From Streptomyces spinosus (lineage in GTDB: Bacteria > Actinomycetota > Actinomycetes > Streptomycetales > Streptomycetaceae), in the NCBI RefSeq assembly GCF_020400655.1, contig NZ_JAINRC010000009.1:1-64000 (forward strand): a DNA stretch of 64,000 nucleotides. Reading direction: 5' to 3'. The notes beneath the pieces were generated by a model. The model was not told where the DNA came from. It was given only the letters and a program-made list of their open reading frames with translations, and ran no database searches. Numbering within the stretch: the stretch's first letter is position 1; the number at the start of each line of letters is the position of its first letter. Below, one piece after another: positions 38,796-47,176 of this stretch. Made by a program: the position numbers and the translations under genes.

Positions 38796-39248
38796 ATGAC
38801 CCGCCCCGAGACAGACACCGTCGAACTGTGCAACAACCTCGCCCTGCGCAAGGCGGCCCGGTACCTCGGTGCCACCTATGACAAGGCGCTCGCACCGACG
38901 GGTCTGCGGGCGACGCAGTTCAGCATCCTGCAGAAGCTGAGCACCCAGGAGAAGGTCACCATAACGAGCCTGGCCGAGATGATCGCCATGGACCGCACCA
39001 CCCTGGCCACCAATCTCAAGCCACTCGCCCGCGAGGGCCTCGTCACGGTCGAACCCTCGCCGACGGACCGCAGGGCGCGCGTCGTCACCCTCACCGAGGA
39101 CGGCCTCGCCCGGATGAAAGCCGCCCTCCCGTACTGGCGAACCGTGCAGTCCCGGTTCGAGGAGAGCTACGGGCAGGGCGAGGCCGCCCGGCTCCGCGCC
39201 GCGCTCGGAGGCGTCCTGGACACCGGGTTCCAGCCCTGGGCCGAGTGA
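38796..39248 (+). CDS. MarR-family transcriptional regulator
   Basis: The 150-aa regulator is a compact winged-helix MarR protein. The recognition helix region KVTITSLAEMIAMDRTTLATNLKPLAREGLV and the wing SPTDRRARVVTLTEDG are clear. It should act as a dimer controlled by a small ligand or by Cys oxidation; Cys10 near the N-terminus (ELCNNL) is a candidate redox site. The start has GGAGGAG. It is a single gene; the isochorismatase-like/SDR/VOC unit just upstream ends 218 bp before it and is a possible target. Confidence 0.92.
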   Translation: MTRPETDTVELCNNLALRKAARYLGATYDKALAPTGLRATQFSILQKLSTQEKVTITSLAEMIAMDRTTLATNLKPLAREGLVTVEPSPTDRRARVVTLTEDGLARMKAALPYWRTVQSRFEESYGQGEAARLRAALGGVLDTGFQPWAE

Positions 39249-39521
39249 GCGCCGGGTGACAGAGCACAACCCGTCGTGCGCATCGCCGGCGCCGGGGTCC
39301 GGCACCCCGTGCTGCCGACGATCGCCGGCGCGTCCCCCGCTCCTCGTCCAGCCCGTCGCTCCTGCGGACGTCGCCCGCGCCGCGCCCACGACCTTCGGCG
39401 AGTGACCGGCGGAGCCCGGCCGGTGACCGGGGGAGAGGCGGAAGCCCACCGGTCCTTCCCGCCGCCCATCGGTCGCCGGGAGTAGGTCCCGCGCCCCAGG
39501 CGCGCTGCGCGCCCGTCCGGC

Positions 39522-39527
39522 TAGGGT
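39522..39527 (+). promoter_or_regulatory. Probable -10 element of the PNPOx-like gene
   Basis: TAGGGT ends 8 bp before the ATG at 39536 with no Shine-Dalgarno between, so the transcript should be leaderless. Confidence 0.4.
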
Positions 39528-39535
39528 CGGTCGTC

Positions 39536-39994
39536 ATGGAGACCACGGGACTCGTCCGTCGCGGAACGGCCGAGCGCAGACGCGACGTTCTGCGGCGGCT
39601 CGACGCCGAGCGGGACGTATGGGTGTCGACGGCCCACCCTGATCACGGGCCGCACCAGGTGCCGCTGTGGTTCCTGTGGGACGGGCGCGCGGTGTGGATG
39701 TGCACCGGCGCGACGTCCGTGACCGCGCGGAACGTCCGCGAAGAGCCGCGCGTGCGCCTGGCGCTGCCGGACACCTTCGACGTGGTGCTCCTCCAGGGTG
39801 AAGCGGAGTGCTTCCCGGACCGGGAGGTGGCCGGGGACACGGCGGAGGCGTTCGCGGGCAAGTTCGGGTGGGACCCACGCCGGGAAGAGGGTTCCTTCGT
39901 GTACGTACGCGTGGTCCCGAGGACTGTGCGTGCCTGGCGCGGCGAGCCGGAACTGCGCGGGAGAGTCGGCATGCGCGACGGGACATGGCTGTGA
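39536..39994 (+). CDS. Pyridoxamine 5'-phosphate oxidase-like flavoprotein
   Basis: The 152-aa protein has the split-barrel flavin-binding fold of the PNPOx family, with strands at VWVSTAHPD, HQVPLWFLWDG and VRLALPDTFDVVLLQGEAE. This group includes flavin and F420-dependent oxidoreductases of many small molecules. It has no obvious F420-specific signature that I can call. The transcript is probably leaderless. It is convergent with the metallophosphoesterase gene. Confidence 0.82.
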   Translation: METTGLVRRGTAERRRDVLRRLDAERDVWVSTAHPDHGPHQVPLWFLWDGRAVWMCTGATSVTARNVREEPRVRLALPDTFDVVLLQGEAECFPDREVAGDTAEAFAGKFGWDPRREEGSFVYVRVVPRTVRAWRGEPELRGRVGMRDGTWL

Positions 39995-40036
39995 CGGCGG
40001 CCGTCCCTCGCCCAGGGGGTGTCGGCCGGCCCCATG

Positions 40037-41257
40037 CTACGGCGAGGTGGGCGCGTGCGGGCCGCGGAGCACCAGCAGGGTGATCTCGCTCGGGGCGAAG
40101 ACGCGGAACGGCGGCCCCCAGAAGCCGGTGCCCCGGCTGGTGTAGAGCAGGGTGCGGGTGCCGTGGTGGCTGAGGCCGGCGAGGGCGGGCTGGTCGAGGC
40201 GGACCAGGTGGTGGAAGGGCCAGATCTGGCCGCCGTGGGTGTGGCCGGAGAGCTGGAGGTCGATGCCGGCGGCTGCCGCCCGGTCGACGAACTTGGGCTG
40301 GTGTGCCAGGAGCAGGACGGGCAGGCCGGGGTCGGCGCCGTCCAGGGCTCCGGCGAGATGGGCGCGGTGGCCCGCCAGGCCGGAGGACTCGGCGGTGACG
40401 TCGTCCACGCCGGCGACCACGAGAGTGTCACCGCCGCGCTCCAGCAGCAGGTGGCGGTTGCGCAGCGGCTCCCAGCCCAGCTCGTCCATCAGGTCGACCC
40501 AGCCCTGGGCCTCGCTGTAGTACTCGTGGTTGCCGGTGACGTAGACCCGGGCGTGGGTGGCGCGCACGGTGCCGAGCGGGGTGGCCTGGGCGCGGCGGCG
40601 TTCGGCCGTGCCGTCCGCGATGTCACCGGTGTGGCAGACCAGGTCGGCCTCCAGGGAGTTCACCGTCTCGCACACCCGCGCCGACCAGCGGGCGCGGTCG
40701 AGGGGGCCGTAGTGGGTGTCGGTGACGAGGACGACGCGCAGGCCGTCCAGCCCGGCACCCAGTCGGGGGAGTCGCACGTCGAGTCGGCGCACGCGCGGTA
40801 CGCGGCGGGCCTCGGCGTACCCCCAGACGAGCAGTACGGCGGTCACGGCGAGGACGGCCCACGTGACGACACGGGCGCGGTCCTGGCTCTCGCCGGCGCC
40901 GGCCAGGGTCAGGGCGAGCCGCAGGAGGACGCCGAGCAGAACGGACCAGGTGAACAGGACCCAGCTGGTGCCCAGCAGGGTGTCACCGACGATCGCCGCC
41001 CGGTCCTGCTGACGCCGGCCGTGCCCGCGCACCATCGCGAGCGGCATCCCGACGAGGCCGAGGGCGCACAGGGCGGTGCCGGCCAGAGTGACGGGCAGCG
41101 GCCAGTGCTGGCCCGTGTACAGGAGCACCCAGCAGGGCACGGCCCACAGCAGGACGGGGGCGATCAACGGGATGTAGCGCATCAGGCGGTACAGCAGGCT
41201 GGGCCGAGTCGCTCGCGCCTCACTCTCGGCGGGCCGGGTTTCGCTGGTGTCGGTCAC
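40037..41257 (-). CDS. Membrane-anchored metallophosphoesterase
   Basis: The 406-aa protein has four transmembrane helices in the first 145 residues, then a calcineurin-like phosphoesterase domain. Metal ligands are in LVTDTHYGP, CHTGDIADG, VTGNHEYYS, LLLAHQPKF and SGHTHGGQ, an intact set. Proteins of this type often act on UDP-sugar or lipid-pyrophosphate substrates at the membrane; the exact one is unknown. GTG 41257 was chosen because AGGGAGGGG lies just upstream. It is divergent from the GH15 remnant and hemerythrin gene. Confidence 0.93.
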   Translation of the reverse strand: MTDTSETRPAESEARATRPSLLYRLMRYIPLIAPVLLWAVPCWVLLYTGQHWPLPVTLAGTALCALGLVGMPLAMVRGHGRRQQDRAAIVGDTLLGTSWVLFTWSVLLGVLLRLALTLAGAGESQDRARVVTWAVLAVTAVLLVWGYAEARRVPRVRRLDVRLPRLGAGLDGLRVVLVTDTHYGPLDRARWSARVCETVNSLEADLVCHTGDIADGTAERRRAQATPLGTVRATHARVYVTGNHEYYSEAQGWVDLMDELGWEPLRNRHLLLERGGDTLVVAGVDDVTAESSGLAGHRAHLAGALDGADPGLPVLLLAHQPKFVDRAAAAGIDLQLSGHTHGGQIWPFHHLVRLDQPALAGLSHHGTRTLLYTSRGTGFWGPPFRVFAPSEITLLVLRGPHAPTSP

Positions 41258-41419
41258 GCTTCCCCTCCCTGACCGGGCTCCCTCCAGCGCACTGTATCCG
41301 GTCGCCCCCGGGCCGGGCGGACCGGCTGTCACGGGAGCGGACCCACGCCGGTGGAGCGGGCCCTGGCCCGGCGGCACGGAACAGGGACAGCCGGGCACCG
41401 CGCCACCGTACGCCGACGC

Positions 41420-41685
41420 CCTGCGGGTCCGTTCGGGGAGGCGCTGCAGCTGTTCGCCGCCGCGGCCCACCACGACCGTCTCACCCGGGAGGCCGAGCGG
41501 GCCATGACGGTCACGGTGGACGCGGTGGAGCGCAACTGGGCGCGGCCCGACGCGGGCTTGTGGGAGCTGGAGGACCGGTGGTGGACCCAGTCCCGGCTCA
41601 GTGTGGTCGCGGACCTGCGCCGGGCGGCCCAGGTGCTGCCGGCGAGATCCGCCCTCGCCGAGTACGTCCCGGGCACTGCCCTGCG
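41420..41685 (+). pseudogene. Truncated GH15 glucoamylase/trehalase-like remnant
   Basis: The frame reads GPFGEALQLFAAAAHHDRL, then RPDAGLWELEDRWWTQSRL and a Leu/Ala-rich helix. This is recognisable as part of the GH15 (glucoamylase-like) alpha/alpha-barrel, specifically the region with the WELE acidic motif. The domain stops near 41685, and the rest of the roughly 600-residue enzyme is absent on both sides. No start or ribosome-binding site fits it. It is best read as a decayed fragment, lying between the metallophosphoesterase and hemerythrin genes. Confidence 0.7.
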
Positions 41686-41893
41686 CGTCGACTGCGCGCC
41701 GAGCGCGCCCGGGGTTTCCTTTTCTTCCCCCGGCGCGGACGAGAAGCCCGCTTCGACGGACCGGTACCAGGACCAGGCTCAGCCGGCCGGGTGTCGCGCT
41801 CACCGCCGGTTGCCGTACCGCAGGCGCCCCGCGCGTGGGTGTGGCAGGCGGGGGTACCCAGGACCGCTGAGACAGCAGTGAGGAGGAACCGAC

Positions 41894-42559
41894 ATGGGCA
41901 CCTTGACGAAGCAGGCCGCGCAGAAGGCGGCGACCGCGCCGCTGCTCGCGGGAAAGGCGACGGCCAAGGCCGCACCGGCCGTTTCCGCCTGGTCCGGGCG
42001 GGCGCTGGCAGCCGTAGGCGGCGAGAACGTCGTGGACGTGCTCACCCGCCAGCACCGGCAGATCAAGCTGGGCTTCCTCCGGGCCGCCCTTCCCGGCCCG
42101 TGGCGCCGCCGGAACTTCGACCGGCTGATGCGCCTGCTCGCCGTCCACGAGGCCGCCGAGGAGGCGCACGTGCATCCCGTCGCGCGCCGCGCGCTGGACC
42201 ACGGCCGTGAGCTGGCGGCCCGCCGCCGCGCCGAGGAGAAGCAGGCCAAGGAACTGCTGGTCGCGCTCTGGCGCACAGGACCCCACGGGACCGGATACCT
42301 GCGGCGCCTGAACGAGGTCAGGCGCGCGGTCACCCGGCACGCCGCGCGTGAGGAGCGCGAGGAGTTCCAGGCGCTGCGCAAGGCCGTCAGCCTGTCTCGG
42401 CTGCGCATGCTGGGCGCCGAGGTGAAGCTGACCCAGGCGTACGCCCCGACCCGGCCGCACCGGTGGGTCAACAACGAGGCCGCGAACAAGCTGGCCGCGC
42501 CGATCCTCGGCCCTGTCGACCGGGCCCTGGACGCCCTTCGCCACCGCACCGCCTCGTGA
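41894..42559 (+). CDS. Hemerythrin-domain protein
   Basis: The 221-aa protein has an HHE four-helix bundle (about 45-160). Potential iron ligands are His54 (RQHRQIK), His85 and Glu89 (AVHEAAEEAHVHP), plus His149 in VTRHAAREEREEF. Bacterial hemerythrins bind O2 or NO, or sense iron and redox state. An Ala-rich N-terminal arm (1-40) and a tail of about 60 residues frame the domain. The start has AGGAGGAA upstream. GGGTAC at 41852-41857 resembles the -10 of SigB-type stress promoters in Streptomyces; this is weak evidence. A bidirectional hairpin follows. Confidence 0.9.
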   Translation: MGTLTKQAAQKAATAPLLAGKATAKAAPAVSAWSGRALAAVGGENVVDVLTRQHRQIKLGFLRAALPGPWRRRNFDRLMRLLAVHEAAEEAHVHPVARRALDHGRELAARRRAEEKQAKELLVALWRTGPHGTGYLRRLNEVRRAVTRHAAREEREEFQALRKAVSLSRLRMLGAEVKLTQAYAPTRPHRWVNNEAANKLAAPILGPVDRALDALRHRTAS

Positions 42560-42597
42560 CGCGACAGGTCCGTCAGGTCATGTGTGTGTTCACCGCG

Positions 42598-42633
42598 CGC
42601 GCAGGCTTGCCCCGCTGAGCGGAAGCCTGCGCG
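42598..42633. terminator. Bidirectional hairpin between hemerythrin and SpoIIE genes
   Basis: CGCGCAGGCTT (42598-42608) and AAGCCTGCGCG (42623-42633) pair perfectly around 14 nt that contain a second pairing, CCGCT with AGCGG. It lies between two convergent stops. Confidence 0.75.
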
Positions 42634-42722
42634 GCGGCCCCCCTGACGCATGCCGCTCCCTGACGTGCCCCGCACCCGGTCGTGGCGCAGCGTGCCCGCC
42701 GCCGCGGACCGGGCCTCGCTGC

Positions 42723-45179
42723 TCACGGGTACGGGAGGGGCAGCTCCGCCCAGATGATCTTGCCGTCCTGGGTGTAGCGGGTTCCCCAGCGCAGGGCGAA
42801 CTGGGCCACCAGGAACAGGCCGCGACCTCCTTCCTCACCGGCCTTGGCCCGGCGCAGGTGCGGGGAGGTGCTGCTGTGGTCGGACACCGCGCAGGCGAGT
42901 CGGTTCTCGGTCCGGATGAGGTGGAGTTCGACGGGGCCGCAGGCGTGCCGGATGGCATTGGTGACCAGTTCGCTGACGATCAGTTCCGCCGGGAAGGACA
43001 GGTCGTCCAGCCGCCACTGGGCAAGGCGCTCCCTGGTCAGCGTGCGGGCTCTTGGCGCGGACGCCGGCTGGAAGGCCAGGTCCCACATGGCGACGTTCTC
43101 GGGAGGCAGCGGCCGTGGCCGGGCGACGAGGAAGGCGACGTCGTCACGGGGGCGGTCGGGCAGCAGGACGCGCTCCACGGTGCCGCAGATGTCCTCCAGG
43201 GGACGGTCGGGGTGAGCGAGGGCGAAGCTGAGCCGTTCGAGCCCGGTGTCCGTGTCACCGTCGGAGGCCGTCAGCAGGCCGTCGGTGTAGAGGGCCAGAA
43301 CGGAGCCCGGCGGGATGTCCACCTCAGCCGACTCGAACGGCAGCCAGCCCGTGCCCAGGGGCGGTCCGGCCGGTATGCCGAGGAACTCCACCGGCTGCCT
43401 CAGGTGGGCGAGCGCCGGCGGCGGCTGGCCTGCGCGGGCGAAGGTGGCGCGGCGGGTGACAGGGTCGTAGACACCGTACAAGCAGGCGGCGCCGACCACG
43501 CCCTCGGCTCCCGACGGATGCGCTGCCTCCGCCTCCTCGGCCAGGCGACCGACCAGGTCGTCGAGGTGGGAGAGCAGTTCCTCCGGCGCCGGATCGAGAT
43601 CGGCCAGGGTGTGCACCGCGGTACGCAGGCGCCCCATCGTGGCCGCGGCGCGGATGCCGTGGCCGACGACGTCGCCGACGACGAGTCCCACGCGGCCACA
43701 GGCGAGGGGCAGCACGTCGAACCAGTCGCCGCCGACGCCGGCCTCGGTGTCCGCGGGCAGGTACCGGTAGGCGGCTTCCACTGCCGCGTGAGCGGGCAGT
43801 GCGCGAGGCAGCAGGCTCCGCTGCAGGGTGAGTGCGGACCTGCGCTCGCGGTGGAAGCGGCGCGCGTTGTCGATACAGACGGCGGCACGTCCGGCCAGCT
43901 CCTCCACCAGCAGCAGGTCCTCGGCGGCGAAGGCGAGCGGATCGCGCCAGCGCATGAGCGTGGCCACGCCCATGATGATTCCTCGGGCCCGGAGCGGAAC
44001 CACCATGTGGGAATGGATGTTCAGCTTGTGCATGCGCGCACTGCGGGCAGGGTCGTCGAGCAGCCAGGGGCTGGCGGGGTCGAGGACGGCGTTCAGGACC
44101 GGCGCCCCGGTCGACAGGCACTGCCACTGCGGTGAGCCTTCGGGGTAGTCCACCTCGTGTCCCGGTACGACGACCGCCTCGGGCAGATCCTCCCGGACGG
44201 AGCGGTGGGCGACCCGGCGCAGCCCGCCGGGCCTGCCGGCACCCCCGGAGCAGGGTTCCCTGCCGGCCAGCACCGCGTCGATCAGGTCCACGGCGGTGAA
44301 GTCGGCGACCCGTGGCACCAGGACCTCGGCCAGTTGCTGCACGGTCCGTTCCAGGTCGAGCGTGCTGCCGATCACGGCACTGGCCTCGTTCAGCAGGATC
44401 AGCCGCCGCTGGGCCCGGTGGAGGTCGGTGACGTCCACGGACTCCTCGCAGACCCCCAGCGGCCGTCCCTCCTCGTCCTGCAACCGGTAGTAGGAGAGCG
44501 ACCAGACGTGTTCACGGCCGGGATCCGCCGGGGGACAGCCCCGGTAGTGCAGACCCACGACGCTCTGCCCCGTGTCGAGCACCCTGCGCATGACCTGTGT
44601 GACCGAGGACGGATACTGCGCGGAGAGCACCTGGCTTCCCGGGTACAGCTCGTCCTCGCTGCGCCCCAGGTACTGCGAGAAGGGCCCGGGCAGTTCCAGC
44701 CGCGCCGCGTGGTTCGCCCACGCCACCCGCAGATCGGTGCCGTAGATCGTCAGGCCGACCGGAGACTGCGTTGCCACTCCGTGCAGCATCGCCTGCTGCA
44801 GCCGCCACTCCGCGAAGCGGCCGGCATCCGTGAGCAGCAGCACAGTGGCGGGGCCGACGGCCGTGTCGGGAAGGCTGCGGCACTCGCCGGCCACCCGCAC
44901 GAGACGACCGGAGCGGTGGCGCAACGTCATTTCGCGGACACGGTGGGAGGTGCACTCAGGGCTGGGCCATGCGCCGCCCTCCTCGGCGGGGGCCCGCGCC
45001 GACACGGAGTCGACCGGACGACCGAGGATCTCATGCGCCCGGTAGCCGAGCAGCCGATCCGCCTCCGGACTCCAGCCGATCACCACTCCACTGTGATCCA
45101 GTATGACGGTGACGGGCCGGGTGAGCCCCAGCGGATCACCCGCGCCACCAGCCCCGGGCCCGTTCGATGGTGTCTTCAT
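42723..45179 (-). CDS. PAS-GAF-SpoIIE phosphatase with histidine-kinase-like ATPase domain
   Basis: The 818-aa sensor-phosphatase has two PAS-like domains (about 20-125 and 140-265), a GAF domain (about 270-440), a PP2C-type SpoIIE phosphatase (about 460-680) and an anti-sigma-kinase-like HATPase (about 690-818). SpoIIE motifs GGDWFDVLPL, GDVVGHG and the late ALYTDGLLTA are intact, as are the HATPase segments ELVTNAIRHA and GGRGLFLV. Such proteins control a partner-switching pathway, dephosphorylating anti-anti-sigma factors. It is cytoplasmic. ATG 45179 was chosen with GGACGTGAG upstream. It is convergent with hemerythrin and divergent from HdeD. Confidence 0.94.
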   Translation of the reverse strand: MKTPSNGPGAGGAGDPLGLTRPVTVILDHSGVVIGWSPEADRLLGYRAHEILGRPVDSVSARAPAEEGGAWPSPECTSHRVREMTLRHRSGRLVRVAGECRSLPDTAVGPATVLLLTDAGRFAEWRLQQAMLHGVATQSPVGLTIYGTDLRVAWANHAARLELPGPFSQYLGRSEDELYPGSQVLSAQYPSSVTQVMRRVLDTGQSVVGLHYRGCPPADPGREHVWSLSYYRLQDEEGRPLGVCEESVDVTDLHRAQRRLILLNEASAVIGSTLDLERTVQQLAEVLVPRVADFTAVDLIDAVLAGREPCSGGAGRPGGLRRVAHRSVREDLPEAVVVPGHEVDYPEGSPQWQCLSTGAPVLNAVLDPASPWLLDDPARSARMHKLNIHSHMVVPLRARGIIMGVATLMRWRDPLAFAAEDLLLVEELAGRAAVCIDNARRFHRERRSALTLQRSLLPRALPAHAAVEAAYRYLPADTEAGVGGDWFDVLPLACGRVGLVVGDVVGHGIRAAATMGRLRTAVHTLADLDPAPEELLSHLDDLVGRLAEEAEAAHPSGAEGVVGAACLYGVYDPVTRRATFARAGQPPPALAHLRQPVEFLGIPAGPPLGTGWLPFESAEVDIPPGSVLALYTDGLLTASDGDTDTGLERLSFALAHPDRPLEDICGTVERVLLPDRPRDDVAFLVARPRPLPPENVAMWDLAFQPASAPRARTLTRERLAQWRLDDLSFPAELIVSELVTNAIRHACGPVELHLIRTENRLACAVSDHSSTSPHLRRAKAGEEGGRGLFLVAQFALRWGTRYTQDGKIIWAELPLPYP

Positions 45180-45421
45180 CTCACGTCCGTTCTCGCGAGC
45201 CCCGGTCGGCTGGCACACGCTCTACCTCAAGCATCGACCCGCGCAGCATGCCGCACAAACGCCCCGGACGGGGCGGTTGCGCGGCCCCTTCGGCCCTGGT
45301 TGCCGGATCACCTCATGCACCACAAAACCCCAGCTCTCTCCACCGAGCGGTCCGAGGCTGATCGAGTGAGGATGGAGGCATACGGATGTGTCGACGCTGC
45401 TTCGAGAAGGAGGCAGGTGCC

Positions 45422-46099
45422 ATGACAGCTCCTTCGCATTCCTCCGGCTCCGTTCCCTCACACGGCACCGAGCCGCAAGAGGGTCCCCTGGCCGGAGGCA
45501 TGACCGCACTGGCGAACCTGGGCTGGCAGTTCCTGTTCACCATGGGTCTCGCCGCCATCGCCCTGGGCGTCGTCGCGCTGGTCTGGCCCGGTGCGACGCT
45601 TCGCGTCATCGGCGTGCTCTTCGGTGTCTACCTGCTGGTCACCGGTGTCTTCCAGCTCGCCGCCGCCTTCGGCACCCACGTCCCTGGGCATCTTCGCGTA
45701 CTGCACTTCGCCACCGGCGCGGCCTCCATCCTGCTGGGACTGATCTGCTTCGGGGGCACGCTCGAATCGGTCTTCCTGCTCGCCCTGTGGATCGGCTTCA
45801 GCTGGCTCCTGAGGGGCACCATGGAGACTGCCGCCGCGGCCTCCGACCAGACCATGCCGGCGCGCGGCTGGCACGTGGCCTTCGGCATCATCGGCACGAT
45901 GGCAGGCATCGTGATGATCGTCTTGCCGTTCGCCTCCATCGCGACACTCACACTGGTGGTGGGCGTCATGGCGATAGTCCTGGGCCTCACCGAGGTGATC
46001 CGCGCGATCAGGACACGCGTCGAGATCGGTCATCTCGCTCCCGGCACGGCCACCCAGCGGCGCCCCCTGTTCCACGCGCGTGCGCACCCCCAGCACTGA
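45422..46099 (+). CDS. HdeD-family membrane protein
   Basis: The 225-aa protein has six short transmembrane helices (about 25-45, 50-70, 80-100, 105-125, 140-160 and 165-185) and matches the HdeD acid-resistance membrane-protein family. Its role in acid or general membrane stress is inferred from the E. coli gene. AAGGAGG before ATG 45422 is a strong ribosome-binding site. It is divergent from the SpoIIE phosphatase, and convergent with a lipid kinase that ends 28 bp later. Confidence 0.9.
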   Translation: MTAPSHSSGSVPSHGTEPQEGPLAGGMTALANLGWQFLFTMGLAAIALGVVALVWPGATLRVIGVLFGVYLLVTGVFQLAAAFGTHVPGHLRVLHFATGAASILLGLICFGGTLESVFLLALWIGFSWLLRGTMETAAAASDQTMPARGWHVAFGIIGTMAGIVMIVLPFASIATLTLVVGVMAIVLGLTEVIRAIRTRVEIGHLAPGTATQRRPLFHARAHPQH

Positions 46100-46127
46100 T
46101 CGGCCGGCGGATTGCTCGGGCATCGGC

Positions 46128-47120
46128 TCAGCGACGGCGGATCAAGGCCCGAGCACGTTTCTCCAGTGAGGCCGCGCGCCGGACGACGGCCCATCCCGGC
46201 GGTCGCCGTCCGGCGGGCGCGACGCCCGGCCGATCGCGAGGAACCCAGACCCGCAGCGACCCGGGACTGATCCGGCACCGCACGGGAGTCCGCAGGGTGA
46301 CGGCCTCGCCGTCCAGTCCGACGGGGACGAGCGGGGCATCGGCGTAGATGACGACGTCCTCGGGCGTCGCCAGCCGGGTCAGCCCGTGCGACTGCCCGCC
46401 TCGCAGTCCGGCGGCCGTATCGGCGGGCGTCTCCGCTCTGGCGGCCAGCACTCCGAGGAGACCGGAGTCGAGCCGCGCACGCTTGTCGAATCCGGCCGGG
46501 TCGACCTGGTAGGGGTTGTTGCTCACGAGCACGGCATCCGGCCGGTCCACAGTGAGCAGCCCCACGCGCACCACCAGCTCCGGGCCCTCGTGGCGCGCCA
46601 GGAATTCCGGGAGGATCCGCACAATCGTGCCGATCTTGTCCTCCCGGTAGGCCGGGTCCCGCACCAGGGCGGCATACGCTCCGAACGACACGTTGTTGAC
46701 GAACGCCCGCTCGCCCGCGTAGCCGAGATCCACGCGCAGTTCGACGCCGTCCGTGAGGGCGTCCAACGCGGCCGAGGGGTCGTCGCGGTCCAGGCCGAGA
46801 TCCATGGCGAAGTGGTTCCGGGTACCCGCCGGAACGACCACGAAAGGCAGGCCGCTCTCCGCGGCCACCCCGGCGACGAGAGCCTGCGTGCCGTCTCCGC
46901 CGGCCACCCCGAGCAGATCCGCACCGTCAGCCACCGCGCGTCGCGAGACCGTCGCCAGGTCCTGCGGCAGGGAATCATCGATCACGAGAACCTGGGCTCC
47001 GAGCGCACGGGCTCGTTCCGCGATCCGGAAACGGCTCGCCTTTCCTCCGCCCGAGCGCGGATTGACGATCAGGCAGGGCCGTCGCACGCCGGTCGCCGGG
47101 CGCGACACGTTCTCGGTCAC
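46128..47120 (-). CDS. Diacylglycerol/lipid kinase family protein
   Basis: The 330-aa protein belongs to the DAGK catalytic family. The nucleotide site GVAGGDGTQALVAG follows LIVNPRSGGGK, and TRNHFAMDLGLDRDD continues the kinase core. Members phosphorylate diacylglycerol or related lipids. The start is GTG 47120 in the repeated GTGACCGAGAAC context described at 47108-47141. It is divergent from the AI-2E-type transporter. Confidence 0.92.
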   Translation of the reverse strand: MTENVSRPATGVRRPCLIVNPRSGGGKASRFRIAERARALGAQVLVIDDSLPQDLATVSRRAVADGADLLGVAGGDGTQALVAGVAAESGLPFVVVPAGTRNHFAMDLGLDRDDPSAALDALTDGVELRVDLGYAGERAFVNNVSFGAYAALVRDPAYREDKIGTIVRILPEFLARHEGPELVVRVGLLTVDRPDAVLVSNNPYQVDPAGFDKRARLDSGLLGVLAARAETPADTAAGLRGGQSHGLTRLATPEDVVIYADAPLVPVGLDGEAVTLRTPVRCRISPGSLRVWVPRDRPGVAPAGRRPPGWAVVRRAASLEKRARALIRRR

Positions 47121-47141
47121 GGCACGTTCTCGGTCACGGCA
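47108..47141. repeat. 17-bp tandem duplication at the lipid-kinase start codon
   Basis: CGTTCTCGGTCACGGCA occurs twice back to back. On the minus strand it duplicates the start region of the lipid kinase: an upstream GTG reads six codons (VTENVP) and stops in a TGA that overlaps the real GTG as GTGA. This makes a minimal upstream open frame that could couple translation. Confidence 0.7.
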
Positions 47142-47176
47142 CGTACCGCCGAGCCGCACGCACCGGCCCGGCGCAC

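Noticed and set aside
42582-44135. 517-residue plus-strand frame opposite the SpoIIE phosphatase gene
   Set aside because: Antisense shadow; the minus strand has complete PAS, GAF, SpoIIE and HATPase motifs.
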